Positions 53,298-63,862 of a DNA stretch of 64,000 nt are shown one piece after another (the stretch's first letter is position 1; each line of letters starts with the position of its first letter). Both the position numbers and the translations under genes were made by a program. The notes beneath the pieces are model-generated. The model saw only the letters and a list, made by a program, of their open reading frames with translations. It made no database searches and was not told where the DNA came from. The DNA comes from Tritrichomonas musculus (Eukaryota; Parabasalia; Tritrichomonadida; Tritrichomonadidae): the NCBI GenBank assembly GCA_039105265.1, contig JAPFFF010000006.1, positions 2,666,001 through 2,730,000 of the forward strand, read 5' to 3'.

Positions 53298-55073
53298 CTA
53301 CTCAAATTTTTCAAAAAATATATTCATTTCTGGTTTTTGTTCATTTTTTTGATTTTGATCTGTATTTTGTTGTTCGTTCAAAAATTTAACCATTTGCCGC
53401 CTAAATAACATTTGGAATGATGCTTTACAAGATTCAGCTATTGGTGATATTTCTCTAATATTATTTACATTAATTAGATAAGCTTGATCGACGCATAATT
53501 TTACATTTTCTTCAACTAATTTAATATTAAACATTTGTTCGTTTTTCTTTTTCTTTCCTTTGCCTCTCAAGTCATTAAATAATCGTATATATTCTTTATA
53601 CTCTTTATCATTACGATCTGCTTCAAATTCAACATCGTTAGCATAATCATTTTCATTGTCTTCTTCTTCTTCTAAATAAATATCAAAAACGATATCTTCC
53701 AGATCCTCTAACTGAATTTTCCATTTCAAGTCTGAATTAAGGATTCTTTGTGGAATTACATGAAAAGGTTCATAAAAGCGATTTAAATAAAAGAATCGAA
53801 TACAATTTGTGATTAATTCTGAATCTTTAATTTCGTAAACTTCTTCTTCGTTAAAAATATCGTATATTAATTTCATACAATTTGTTAATAATTCTGTTTT
53901 TGTATTTAACGCATCATTTGTTAATGGAAGTCCTATTCTTAAGAGCGCAGCAAGGTAGTCTATTGTTCTTCCTTTAAAAAATTTTGGCTTTGCGGTAATA
54001 ATTAAATATTTGATGATAATTTCTAAATAATTGGTTTGTCTCAAATTAAGTAAATCGATAAGGGAATCACGAACATCGTAAACTAGATCATCATTTTGTG
54101 AAATAGATTGTGATTCAATGAAATAGCGATAAGCTTGGCTACAATTAATAAATGATTCAATACATTTTTCGCATCCGCATTTTGTTATAGAAAAAAGATA
54201 TCTTTTGAGTGGCTCAAAAAGATATTTCAAACGAGATAGGAGAAGATCATTTGCTGCTGCTTCAAGACCACTTTTTAAAAAGCGCGTAATAAAAAAATTG
54301 ATGAATTCACGTGAATTATTAGTTTCATCAGAAAATTCATCTGCAAACATATTAAGAACTTTGCAAAGAGCATCAATACATTTGTCAGGATTTTCGGCTT
54401 TCACTTGGCTTTCTGGTCTTATCTGATTTGGAGTTGAGTATGAATTTTGTTGAGGTAAGTATGAAGTCGGTTGAGATAAATACGATGCCTGTTGTTGAGG
54501 TAAATATGAATTTTGTTGAGGTAAGTATGAAGTCGGTTGAGATAAATACGATGCCTGTTGTTGAGGTAAATAGGAATTTGGTTGAGTTAAGTATGAAGTT
54601 TGCTGAGGTGGATATGGGTAATAACCTGTATTATGAAATGAATAATTTGTATTATAAGAGGGATTCATTTGATTGCTCTGTACATTTTGATTTTGAGATG
54701 GAGCCTGGTCTGGTGGTGGAGATAATGGCTTATCACAGAAAGCAAAAAGCCAAAATTTGCTTATAAGAGAAGGATCAAGGAAAAAAATATGAACAAGAAG
54801 TCCTTGAAATCCGTCAAGTTCATCAAATTTGAGACAATTAATGAGAACCTTTTCTGCATTTAAAATATACTTATCTTTATCATTGTTAAGACATTTTTCA
54901 ATTGTCATTTTGGATAAATTAGCAAATCTTTTAACAAGGACATCTAAAGACCCTAATTCTGTATAAAAATTTTTCATAAAATTAGTAATCTTAGCTCTAA
55001 TTTTATAACCATCAGCCTTTGTAAACCATTCGACAACATATTTTTGTTCTTCTGGGTTAAAGAGCTTTGGCAT
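53298..55073 (-). CDS. Helical protein with Pro/Gln/Tyr repeats, unknown function
   Basis: A 591-aa protein from the ATG at 55073 (MPKLFNPEEQKYVVEWF); the preceding codon is TTG. Residues 1-115 and about 225-590 are helical with Leu/Ile patterns, resembling an alpha-solenoid. Between them lies a low-complexity linker with repeated SYLPQQ, ASYLSQPT and NSYLPQQ motifs. The linker is built on a 66-bp DNA repeat present twice nearly unchanged (starts 54441 and 54507). An acidic block (EEEEDNENDYANDVEFEAD) and a basic GKGKKKKNEQ follow near 480-530. The ends look like RNA- or complex-scaffold proteins, but no family can be named. Confidence 0.75.
   Translation of the reverse strand: MPKLFNPEEQKYVVEWFTKADGYKIRAKITNFMKNFYTELGSLDVLVKRFANLSKMTIEKCLNNDKDKYILNAEKVLINCLKFDELDGFQGLLVHIFFLDPSLISKFWLFAFCDKPLSPPPDQAPSQNQNVQSNQMNPSYNTNYSFHNTGYYPYPPQQTSYLTQPNSYLPQQQASYLSQPTSYLPQQNSYLPQQQASYLSQPTSYLPQQNSYSTPNQIRPESQVKAENPDKCIDALCKVLNMFADEFSDETNNSREFINFFITRFLKSGLEAAANDLLLSRLKYLFEPLKRYLFSITKCGCEKCIESFINCSQAYRYFIESQSISQNDDLVYDVRDSLIDLLNLRQTNYLEIIIKYLIITAKPKFFKGRTIDYLAALLRIGLPLTNDALNTKTELLTNCMKLIYDIFNEEEVYEIKDSELITNCIRFFYLNRFYEPFHVIPQRILNSDLKWKIQLEDLEDIVFDIYLEEEEDNENDYANDVEFEADRNDKEYKEYIRLFNDLRGKGKKKKNEQMFNIKLVEENVKLCVDQAYLINVNNIREISPIAESCKASFQMLFRRQMVKFLNEQQNTDQNQKNEQKPEMNIFFEKFE
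54441..54572. repeat. 66-bp coding tandem repeat (22 codons)
   Basis: Two nearly identical copies begin at 54441 and 54507, with degenerate copies on both sides. They encode the Tyr-Leu-Pro-Gln linker of the minus-strand gene. Confidence 0.8.
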
Positions 55074-55354
55074 CAAAATCTGTTTTCTGAGTATAATTGG
55101 CTATAAAAAATTTCTTGAAAACATAATTTTCATAAGAATTAGGAAATAAAAAAGAAAAGATACTTAATTATTTGAATTTTAGGGTTTCTGCCATTTATTT
55201 CTGAATTAATCAATATCAAAATGATATTCAAATATTTTGAATAATAATAAAAGCAAAAAAATTGGAGCGAAAACAACTTTGAAATAAACGAAGTAAAGTA
55301 TACATGTGAAATAAAAGCTTTAATAAAAAAAAAAAAAGAAAAACAAACATAATA
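55074..55354. other. Intergenic, nothing recognised
   Basis: About 280 bp between two minus-strand genes, with an A run of 13 close to the channel gene's stop. Confidence 0.5.
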
Positions 55355-57217
55355 TTAATCACTTGAATCACTTTCAACTAGATAAGAAATCTGTTCTGAA
55401 TAAATAGAAGTCATTTGTGCAGTAAATGATGTAAAGAATAGCCATACTGCGAGAGCTGTGGAAAGAGAGCAAAAAATGAAGGATAATATATTGTATGTCA
55501 AGCTTCCATCAGTAAGTGTCAAATAATAGTCAGAAATCATATCTCCAAATGTTACACTCAAAAGAGTTTGAACTAATACGATCATTGATTCTGTTATTTG
55601 ACCAACGAATCCAAATAAGAAGATCATTATCATTACAACGGCCATGACGATTGGTGCAATTCCGATGACAATTTCCATTAATTTGACAAATGCTTGACGA
55701 ATAATGTAAACTAGTGCATAGCAAGCTGGATAATCACGTAGCCATCGAGTAACAGTTGAAACAACCAATAATGATGAAAAACCGTACAACATTGTTGAAC
55801 TTGTTGGAATATATTGAGTAAATCTTTGTGAATCAAACAAGAAAGCAATTCCTGTAATAAGAATGAAAATTTCGGTAATAAGAAATATTGGGGTCCAAAA
55901 ACCAATCGTAGAATGAAATTGCTCGTATGGATCGAGATCTTCATACATTGGATTTGTTTTTAGAAGACGTCTGTGGCGGGCAAATGTTTTGAGAAGATTT
56001 GTCCAAATTGTTATTGTATCAAATAGCGAAATGAATAAAAAAAGAAATCCAAATTTAATGAAATTATTATAAAAGGTGAGCTTCTGGCGATTAAAATGAG
56101 GTACATTAAATGGAGATTCTTCAATTTCAAGAATTCCTGGGGAGTGGATTGATGAAATATTTAGAAAATTGTGTTTTGGACTATTATTCAATGAACGATA
56201 ATTAAATTTCTTCCTTGGTTTTGATTTATTGAAATTCTTGGAATTTTTTTTTCGTGAGTTTTTATTACTCTTGAAATGATTTCTATTATTGTTATAATTC
56301 TTTTTCTGATTTGAAACGTTATTTGCATTGTTTGTTGCATTTGTATTGCTGGTGTTAATGGCACTATTATTACTGGAGCTGAATATAATATTATTTTTAA
56401 TGGTCAAATTAATAGTGGTATTATTATTAATTGTTTCGTTTTTTTGATGCCCCTCATAGATTGTATTATCTTTAAAGTATTTGTTATGATTTGATTTTAA
56501 ATACGTTGTATCTGGATCGTAACTTCTTGACCTTTCTGAGCTACTGACGATATATACAGGGCATTCATCACTTTCCAAGTAGGGTTCGAGATAAAACAAG
56601 TAGCTTCCAAGAGCAACTTTTACTGTAAATGCAAGATGCCACTCTGTGCAACCTGGGTACTTTCCATCTTCATCAAATAACATGAATGAACATGTACAAT
56701 CAAAATATTTAATGTGACGAAATATATCAACCGTTAATTCTATTGATGGGTATTCAATAATACTTCCATTGAGCCAACTGATGTGAAAAACAACAGGCTT
56801 TTTGGGATTTGAAAAATAAAAATTTTGAAATGAATCTTTAAACGAAGCTTCAATTTTATCAAGAAAATGGTCAAGTGCAGCTTGAAGTTCTTCTGTAGAT
56901 GAAAAAGGAATGTCATCATCAGTACTTGGAAACATAATTGACAAGAAAGTCGATCTTATTTTATATAAATTTGTCACGGTTGGATTTATCAAAGAAAAAT
57001 AAGACCAAATAATTAGCACAACTTGAATTAAATGCAATAAAAAAACCCAGGGTGGTCGATAGTAATATTTCCATAGGTGAAATGTCTTGCTAACAGCCGC
57101 AACTTGATGTCCTTTTGTTGGAGTTTTAACAAAGCGGACTTTTAGAACCAAAACAAAAAAAAAAGGTGAAAGAAAAAAATGAAAGAGTTTGTAAAAAAAA
57201 ATTATTTGAATTTTCAA
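55355..57217 (-). CDS. Mucolipin/TRPML-like cation channel, 5' end unclear
   Basis: A six-helix channel of about 620 residues. S1 lies about 57-76 (PPWVFLLHLIQVVLIIWSYF), then a very long luminal loop (77-385), S2 387-406, S3 441-460, S4 about 476-490, S5 515-538, a pore helix and filter with LLSVTFGDMIS (552-562), and S6 574-597. A large S1-S2 loop and an FGDM/NGDM-type filter are typical of TRPML and polycystin channels, which release Ca2+ from endolysosomes. The loop carries Cys and N-glycosylation sites. It also holds an insert at about 258-340 rich in Asn then Lys, absent from the family core. The frame opens at a TTG (57217), and its first 27 codons are T-rich and noncoding-like. There is no ATG until Met95, so the true start may lie in another exon. 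Confidence 0.8.
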   Translation of the reverse strand: MKIQIIFFYKLFHFFLSPFFFVLVLKVRFVKTPTKGHQVAAVSKTFHLWKYYYRPPWVFLLHLIQVVLIIWSYFSLINPTVTNLYKIRSTFLSIMFPSTDDDIPFSSTEELQAALDHFLDKIEASFKDSFQNFYFSNPKKPVVFHISWLNGSIIEYPSIELTVDIFRHIKYFDCTCSFMLFDEDGKYPGCTEWHLAFTVKVALGSYLFYLEPYLESDECPVYIVSSSERSRSYDPDTTYLKSNHNKYFKDNTIYEGHQKNETINNNTTINLTIKNNIIFSSSNNSAINTSNTNATNNANNVSNQKKNYNNNRNHFKSNKNSRKKNSKNFNKSKPRKKFNYRSLNNSPKHNFLNISSIHSPGILEIEESPFNVPHFNRQKLTFYNNFIKFGFLFLFISLFDTITIWTNLLKTFARHRRLLKTNPMYEDLDPYEQFHSTIGFWTPIFLITEIFILITGIAFLFDSQRFTQYIPTSSTMLYGFSSLLVVSTVTRWLRDYPACYALVYIIRQAFVKLMEIVIGIAPIVMAVVMIMIFLFGFVGQITESMIVLVQTLLSVTFGDMISDYYLTLTDGSLTYNILSFIFCSLSTALAVWLFFTSFTAQMTSIYSEQISYLVESDSSD

Positions 57218-57527
57218 AGCCTATTTAAATGCCAATTCAATTTTATTCATTTTTTGAGTACAAGTTTTGAATCTGTTATAAATTATTTTATGAGAAATTG
57301 CAACCTCTATGTTTCGATCTTCATTTAACATATAGAATATTTCTGTATCTCCTCAAGCTTTCGCTTTTAATATAAATCAAAATCATTTTGCTCCCTGGGA
57401 TCTTGAAGAATTTGGGTTCTTCAAATTTCCATTCAATCTTAAACATAAAACTTGTTTTCGCTTTTAATAGAAAAATCAAATGCTAGAAATAAGCCAATAA
57501 TAATTTTTATTACATAACAAATAACGA
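57218..57527. other. Intergenic, nothing recognised
   Basis: About 310 bp between the Pmp-like and channel genes. A missing 5' exon of the channel gene could lie here, but no clear splice signal (GTAYGT or ACTAAC...ACAG) was seen. Confidence 0.45.
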
Positions 57528-58682
57528 TTAAACTCCAGAAGCATAAACCTTTGACAAAGTATATCTTGCTTTGACTTCAACCGTTCCCATTTCATTTTCA
57601 TCTTTAATTTCTTTATCTGATGCATATATAGTATTCCTTTGCTTTTTCATTCGCCAATATATAAAGAATCCAATTGCAACAACAACAGCAACGCATAAAA
57701 CAGCGATGAGGATAGTAAGGAAAATCTCAAATTTGTTGTCATATACAACCACTGCTTCAACATCTCCTAACTTTGGAGTTTGTATTGGCATATAAGATGC
57801 CGTTGGGGTATCGGCAGGTGTTTCTACATATTTAACTTGCCTTCTATTGGAAACGAATTGATTGTTAAATGATTTATATGATCCAATAACTTCTCGTTGT
57901 GACTCATTTGTAAAAATACAATTCAATACTTCAAGTTGACCTTCATTAACTATAGAATTTCCAGCTGGGGACATATTATCGACAAAGTATGTTGTTATGA
58001 TCTTTGAATTTAAGTTGTTTACTGTGAAATAAAGACTTCCTCCCGTTTTTGACGCACTGCACTCAACAAAATAGCTTTGTTCTGCAAAGAACTCTTTAGA
58101 ATCTGAGTATATAGCTCCACCGATGTCTGATTGACATTTGTTAAAAACACCAAAATAGATTTTGGTTAATTCTGACTTGGCTGTTTTCAATGCGCCTGCA
58201 ACAACATTCGTAAAGTTACATATATCAATATTAATCTTTTTAACATTATTAAACACAAGGACAGGTTTTGACGTTGTTTTTGATGAGAAGTCGGCAAACT
58301 TGTAAGTAGCAACTGCTGAATTTTCTACTTTGAAGAAATTGTTTGATTTCATATAAAACTTTGATTTGCGAACATGAACATTTTTGCCAATAGCTTCGAA
58401 TTTGCCTTCACGGAAAATGGAAGATTCAAGTGAAAGTGTTCCGTAGCTTTTTAATCTGAAAAATGATAGTTGATCTGTAATACAACGGCTAAGAAGTAAA
58501 TTTTGGTAACTAACAATATTCGTTACTTTTGTAAACTTCAAGTTATCCAAGTGGAAAGTTGATAGCATTTCTCTTGGAAGAAGCATAGCATTTGTATTGC
58601 TGACACTTAAAAGTCTATGTGAAGATATTGTTGTATTTGCGATTGCAAGCCATGTTAAGAACGTGAGTTTAGAATCAATCAT
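57528..58682 (-). CDS. Pmp-like type I surface protein
   Basis: A 384-aa protein starting at the ATG at 58682 (MIDSKLTFLTWLAIANTTIS, a signal peptide); the frame extends further only to a TTG at 58751. The ectodomain reads like a right-handed beta-helix, with repeated FxN-type strands and the chlamydial Pmp signatures GGAIYSD and GGSLYF paired with F-x-(E/D/N)-(C/N) turns (FVECSAS, FTNESQ). Trichomonads carry a Pmp-like family of cell-surface proteins. A single membrane helix follows (about 316-345: EIFLTILIAVLCVAVVVAIG), then WRMKKQRN stop-transfer residues and a cytosolic tail of about 40 aa ending KARYTLSKVYASGV with Tyr residues suited to endocytic sorting. An adhesion role is inferred from the family. 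Confidence 0.85.
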   Translation of the reverse strand: MIDSKLTFLTWLAIANTTISSHRLLSVSNTNAMLLPREMLSTFHLDNLKFTKVTNIVSYQNLLLSRCITDQLSFFRLKSYGTLSLESSIFREGKFEAIGKNVHVRKSKFYMKSNNFFKVENSAVATYKFADFSSKTTSKPVLVFNNVKKINIDICNFTNVVAGALKTAKSELTKIYFGVFNKCQSDIGGAIYSDSKEFFAEQSYFVECSASKTGGSLYFTVNNLNSKIITTYFVDNMSPAGNSIVNEGQLEVLNCIFTNESQREVIGSYKSFNNQFVSNRRQVKYVETPADTPTASYMPIQTPKLGDVEAVVVYDNKFEIFLTILIAVLCVAVVVAIGFFIYWRMKKQRNTIYASDKEIKDENEMGTVEVKARYTLSKVYASGV

Positions 58683-59091
58683 CAAATATTCGAGATTTGA
58701 AAATTTGTATTTTTTCAATTGAACTAACGTTTTTCTTGATTGAAAATTCAATGAGGAAAAAAAACGTATACTTCAATTTGAATACAACTGTGATGTTTTT
58801 TCTATTTTATTTTTTAGCACATTTTTTAAATAATAAGGGGCCGCAAACGAATAATAAAATAGTTACCAATTTATATATTATTTTAAAATATCAAGTAAAA
58901 TTTAATTTGCTTATATTAAAAATTGTTTAGATATTTTTTGTAGATTAACTAAGATAAATATATTTTTAATTTATACGGTTAATGTATTGAAAAAATTGTA
59001 TCTTATTTATCTCTTATAACTTTTTCAATATTTCTTTATAAGAATATATAAATATGTATATTTTATTATTTACATAAAGAAAAAAGTGAAA
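58683..59091. other. Intergenic, upstream of the Pmp-like gene
   Basis: About 410 bp of AT-rich sequence up to the MITE at 59092. No gene seen. Confidence 0.5.
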
Positions 59092-59451
59092 TATAGGTGG
59101 TTTACTCTTCTCAATTTTTTTATTTTAATAAAAATGATATTAAATCAGAAATTTATCTTATATAAACTATTTAAATATAATTTATTTAGATTGGAAAACA
59201 ATTCGTTCGTTAGCGGCCGAGAAATCAATTTTCTCACAATTTTTTTTAATAAGTTCAGAATTTTTTTTTTATAAAAAAATTTTGGTTAAACTTTTTCAGA
59301 TAAAATGTATTCAATTTTATGCATTTTAATTTCTATACCGCTAACGAACGAATATTCTTTTAATCTGTATAAATTTATAGAATATACTTATGAGAAAAAT
59401 ATATATCAATTTCACGAATTTTTATTCATTTTGACACATAAACCACCTATA
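59092..59451. mobile_element. 360-bp MITE with nested inverted repeats
   Basis: Perfect 13-bp ends TATAGGTGGTTTA (59092-59104) and TAAACCACCTATA (59439-59451) are flanked by the direct repeat GTGAAA (59086-59091 and 59452-59457), a 6-bp target duplication (8 bp if the following TA is counted). A second perfect 16-bp inverted pair lies inside: ATTCGTTCGTTAGCGG (59201-59216) and its complement (59338-59353). There is no coding content. Target size and ends do not fit the TA-type elements elsewhere in the window, so it is a different superfamily, not identified. Confidence 0.8.
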
Positions 59452-59457
59452 GTGAAA

Positions 59458-61547
59458 TAAATGTAAATTAAATTGTTTGCTATTTGTATTATTTATAAAC
59501 TTGTTTTTTTAAAAAAACTAAAATAAAAATAGAAAATCTTCAAATTTTATTTTGTTGATTATTATTCATAAAAGTTCATTTAAAATTTCGCAGTCTCACC
59601 TCTCTGATATCACTCAAATGTTTCCAACAACTCAAATAGAAAATCTTCAAATTATAAATTCTTATACTTATATAATAAAGTTAAAAGCATTCATATTAAA
59701 AAAGAAAGGGAAAGTATTACTTTTTCGGTGCTTGATAGAAAGAAAATTATATCAAAAAAACAAAAAAAAAAAAACACTTTGCGTCAAGAACAACAAATTT
59801 GTAATTAACATATTTTTCTTTTTTTGTTTTATGATACAATAATAGAAAAGAAGTATTTACAAAACTTCCCATCATATCCGTCATTACTTTCAATGATAAA
59901 TTGTATTAAACTTAAGATTCAGCAAAATATCAAAGAAGAGATTGACGATTTTCAGTTTCTAGAGATGATGCAAAAAACATGGAATAAATGCTAATTTTAT
60001 TGGATATTGAATTGAAATGACCATTCACTTGTTACACCTGATGATCAAAGATTTTCATGGAAAAAGCTGTTGAAAAGTTTCAAAAAGTCCACACAATAGT
60101 AAATGTTATTCGTTCCAACTCTAATTGGAATGAATTTATATTGTATATTGGTGAAAATATCAAAATATAAAACAATGGAAGTGACACAAGAAGAGTCATG
60201 CTTTTGATCTAAAAGAAAGATCTTGCTTTATTTGAGAAACCAACTTGAAACTTTAAAAAAATAAAACGGGGAAATAAACATATTTTGAACTAAAAATAAA
60301 ATAATTGGTCATTGTATAAAAATCAATTTGTTTGTATTTTCATTTTCAAAGATTAATTTTTAGGATTTTCAAAAAGTTTCTATATATAAAAAGGTTTTAA
60401 TGTCAATGATGACCACCACAACCGATGAAATTTAAATCCAAATATATACGAAATCAGGATAATTATTGATTTCAGGTAATTTTAGATTCAGGCTAAATAA
60501 AATACCATTATAATAAATTTTTATTTGAGTAATCATTTACTTATTTTGATTTTTTATTTTAGTGCATCATTAGCATTAAGGTTATGAGATAAAATTCATT
60601 TGTTATAAATCCTGTCAAATTCTTGTATAAAAAATGTTCAATTCCTGTGTGCTAAATTATATCAGTTTCAAATTCACCATGGTGACAATTCTCATGCATT
60701 TCAATATATTTTCTTTGGCTCTTTCCCCCTTTATCATAGAAGAATTTGATGATAATAATATCTACCTTACGAAAGAAATTATTTTTTAACTGTTTTACAA
60801 AATGATAGAACAATCGAAGATCTTTTAAAAGCTTAATAAAAAAATACAAAAAATCACTCGCTATCCAAAATATTTAATGATTTCTCTATCAATAAATGGT
60901 ACTTCAAAAATATGCAAAAAGATCTTTCCTGAAAATTGGGAGTATTGTTTACAAGTATCATGCAATAGCAGTGTTTGATGATTAGTAGGAGCTGGGCATT
61001 ATACTTCACTAATTAAAATAGATGATGAATACTTGCAATTTAAATGATGAAATTGTTTCGGTATTATTTTATTATGAACGATGCTCAATAAAATTAAGGA
61101 TTTTCATGATAGAAACTAACAATCAAATGAAAAGAAGAGGAACCTTTTTTTAAGTAAAATGCTATAAGAGTTATGTTCCAAATGTTTAAGAAAGAATTTC
61201 TTTGGAATGCTAATCCCATGAGTATCCAGTTTCATCATCTTGTTGAGAACAAATAGTGAGTAAAATTTAATAGTTCAAATAAGACGCCCCTCGCGTTTAT
61301 GAGATTATTTTATATTAAAAATACTCGTTCCAAAATGCAAAGATTAGCATACAATAATAATATAGTTAATGAATTGTTAATTGTTAAAATTTTTATTTGA
61401 TAAACATCTCTTAATTTGACAATCGAAGAATTATTTATAAGTATAGGCCTAAAATATAATATTTCATTTAAATCCTCTGTGTTAACAAATTGACCAGATA
61501 TATCAGGATTTATGAATACTCTATTATTTTAAACTCTTGAGCGTCCT
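59458..61547. other. Decayed, gene-poor region
   Basis: No intact gene. Short protein-like pieces occur, for example plus-strand EEIDDFQFLEMMQKTWNKC near 59937-59993 and DHSLVTPDDQRFSWKKLL near 60020-60075, each in a different frame and cut by stops. They suggest an old degenerate gene or transposon that I cannot name. A minus-strand frame at 60652-60849 is not recognisable. Confidence 0.4.
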
Positions 61548-62318
61548 TTGCATGAGTACATATCAGAGCAAAGAGTTGGAGGTGATAGACAAAGCTCTGA
61601 TATAAGATTTCTAGATGCAATTATTTATTCTAACATTTCTAATGAATTACGAGAAGAAGAAATAGACAAGCCTATTCGTTCATGGCTCAATGGACACTTA
61701 AAAGAGTTAGAGTCCTCAATATTGTCAGGACAAGTTGTTGGCAATGATAGGATTTATTCCTGCACATTTCAAATATTAAACTTTTACTTTAGCATAGTTA
61801 AACCACTTCTTGAAACTACACATTCAGCATTGATCCTCGGTGCAGACGAAATTGGATTAGGTCCTAAAATCAAAAAGAAGTAGTACCTAGTAATGTGAAG
61901 GAATTCTTCATGAAAAATCCAGCTAAAATACCTCACTTTAGTGCGATGTTATCACACAATTGCATAGGAGAAGCTCTTCCACCTTTTGTAATTATTCCAG
62001 ATTAAAAAGAAGTGTGAAGTTAAGATATACATAAACACAGGTCAGATGCAGGCCCTTTCTTTCAGTAGCGGATGGCAGACCAGAAATACATTTCTGTTTT
62101 GGACAATTAATTTCATCAATTGGATTTCATGTTACAGATTAAAATTAGATGAGAAAATTAGGTATAATGATGCTCTTCTCATTCTTGATGGCAATATTTT
62201 ACATGAAAATCATTTGGTCATTTATCTATTGAAATTATTCATTATTAATGTATTAGTTTTACCCCCACATACGACACATCTTTTGCAAATGTTTGATGTG
62301 GTTTTATCCATAAAATGA
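61548..62318 (+). pseudogene. Pogo/CENP-B-like DDE transposase remnant (plus copy)
   Basis: Pieces of a DDE_1 (pogo/jerky/CENP-B type) transposase appear in order along the plus strand. SALILGADEIGLGPK (61818-61877) carries the first catalytic Asp. NPAKIPHFSAMLSHNC with EALPPFVIIPD follows at about 61910-62005 in another frame. WISCYRLKLDEKIRYNDALL, then ILDGN with the second Asp, then LPPHTTHLLQMFDVV with the third, lie at about 62046-62310. The usual DGH has become DGN. Frame changes and stops separate the pieces, so it is inactive. The match ends abruptly near 62310, where a minus-strand copy begins. Confidence 0.8.
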
Positions 62319-63560
62319 AAATCCTGATTCAAAAATTGAAATAATTTCACTTTTTCTAAGACCATTCAGAAAAGACTTTATTAATGATGCCCTTATTTCT
62401 CTTGCAGTCTGTTTACTGATATTAAGGCCATTTGAAAAATATTGATTGAAATGTTGATGTACAAGTTCGTTTTTAAAATTTGACTTCAAAGGTGCTGCTA
62501 CGGCAACATCAAATGCTTGTAAGCAAATGTCTTGTATGTGGCGGTAACAGTACTCAATCCATATCAAATAAATATACAGGGTGGTCAAAAAGTCTGTTCG
62601 TCAATCATTATTTTATTGAATATTAAATATTTATTTATTATATCTATATATTATAATAGATAATTTTTATAGTAATCAATAACTTAAAAAAATATTCCAA
62701 TAGGCGCTTCACATATATTTTTCTAATTGAATTTTATAAAGCATATCAAATTTTCAATTGTCTTATTAAAATTGATATTTTCAATAGTTAAAAATCATTC
62801 TATATTCATAAAAACATGATATATAAAAAGTTTAAATTGTATATTATTATATATATTAATAAATAAATATAAATATTATTTATGAATTAGATTCAACTAT
62901 TTTATCATTATTCCAAAAATTTTGGAATACTGAAAAAGTTCAAATTTTGCACATATAAGAATCAATCAAACAATTTAAACTGATAATTGGAATAAATATT
63001 TAATAAATATATATATTCAAATAGTATAGATGCATATATATTAAAATATAGAAATAAATTCAGTAAAATCCAATATTAGGTATTTTATAATACTTTTTAA
63101 TCAAAATAGATGAATGTATGTATGGTTTGAAGTTTATTCATCATTTTATGGTTCAAACCCAAATAATTATTTTCAAAATATATGTCAATATTATCTTCTT
63201 AAACTAAGCTTAATATTATATTATTTTTATGAATGAAATAGAATCACATTCTGAAATACATTAAATTTTTCTCAATATATTTCCCAAAATACCAAAAAAT
63301 ATAAACGTATACTATTTTTTGAATTAATTTTTTAAAAGTTAATTAAAAAGATTTTCAACAATAAATAATATACTTTTATTACCTATAATTCAAAGAATAT
63401 ATGTATATAATATGAAATAGTAATGCTAACTATACATTGTAAAAAACCCTGACGAACAGACTTTTTGACCACCCTGTAAAATCAAAGCATCAGTGAAATT
63501 ATTTCGGCTTGAATGGCCATTGACTAACATAAGGAAACTCTCATTTATTTTAATGTCCTT
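62304..63560 (-). pseudogene. Pogo/CENP-B-like transposase remnant (minus copy, interrupted)
   Basis: On the minus strand, INESFLMLVNGHSSRNN (about 63490-63550) represents the second catalytic motif with its Asp replaced by Asn. After the inserted MITE the frames give LPPHTRHLL, then LQAFDVAVAAPLKSNFKNE and the C-terminal tail ending SIFESGFSFYG at 62304. At least two frame changes are present. It meets the C-terminal end of the plus-strand copy, so the two remnants lie tail to tail. The coordinates include the 899-bp insert. Confidence 0.75.
62578..63476. mobile_element. 899-bp mariner-like MITE inserted in the pogo-like remnant
   Basis: Perfect 27-bp terminal inverted repeats (62578-62604, beginning CAGGGTGGTCAAAAAGTC, and 63450-63476) lie within a TA duplication (62576-62577, 63477-63478). 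The interior is A/T-only with no open frame, so this is a non-autonomous Tc1/mariner derivative. Perfect ends and an intact target duplication make it the youngest of the TA elements in this window. It splits the older minus-strand transposase remnant. Confidence 0.92.
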
Positions 63561-63862
63561 AATGTTTTTTTTTTTTTTTTTAAGGCAGTATTATCATTGC
63601 GTTTAGCAGCTATATTCAAGGCAATACTCAAGAGTAATTAGAGGATAGCCATTTTCGCCACTCCAATACTGTACAAGATGTCTGATATTACCAAAATCTG
63701 TATTAATTAATTAAATTACTTCCCTTAAACCGTAAATAAGATCGTTTGTATCTGCACAATTGTAGTAGAAGCTTTTGTAGAAAATGCGAGGAGTATTTCA
63801 AAGATTATTTAATGTAACGTGATGAATTAACATGAAAATAAGTGCACTTGATTTAGAATAAA
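63561..63862 (-). other. Coding-like debris on the minus strand
   Basis: Short minus-strand stretches such as NTDFGNIRHLVQYWSGENGY (about 63640-63700) and ALNIAAKRNDNTAL (about 63590-63630, next to an 18-base T run in plus) lie in different frames. The second is faintly ankyrin-like. I cannot assign a gene. Confidence 0.3.

Noticed and set aside
59092-59451. Polinton-type origin for the 360-bp MITE, because of the 6-bp target duplication
   Set aside because: No capsid, polymerase or integrase trace is present and the target duplication could also be read as 8 bp, so the family was left open.
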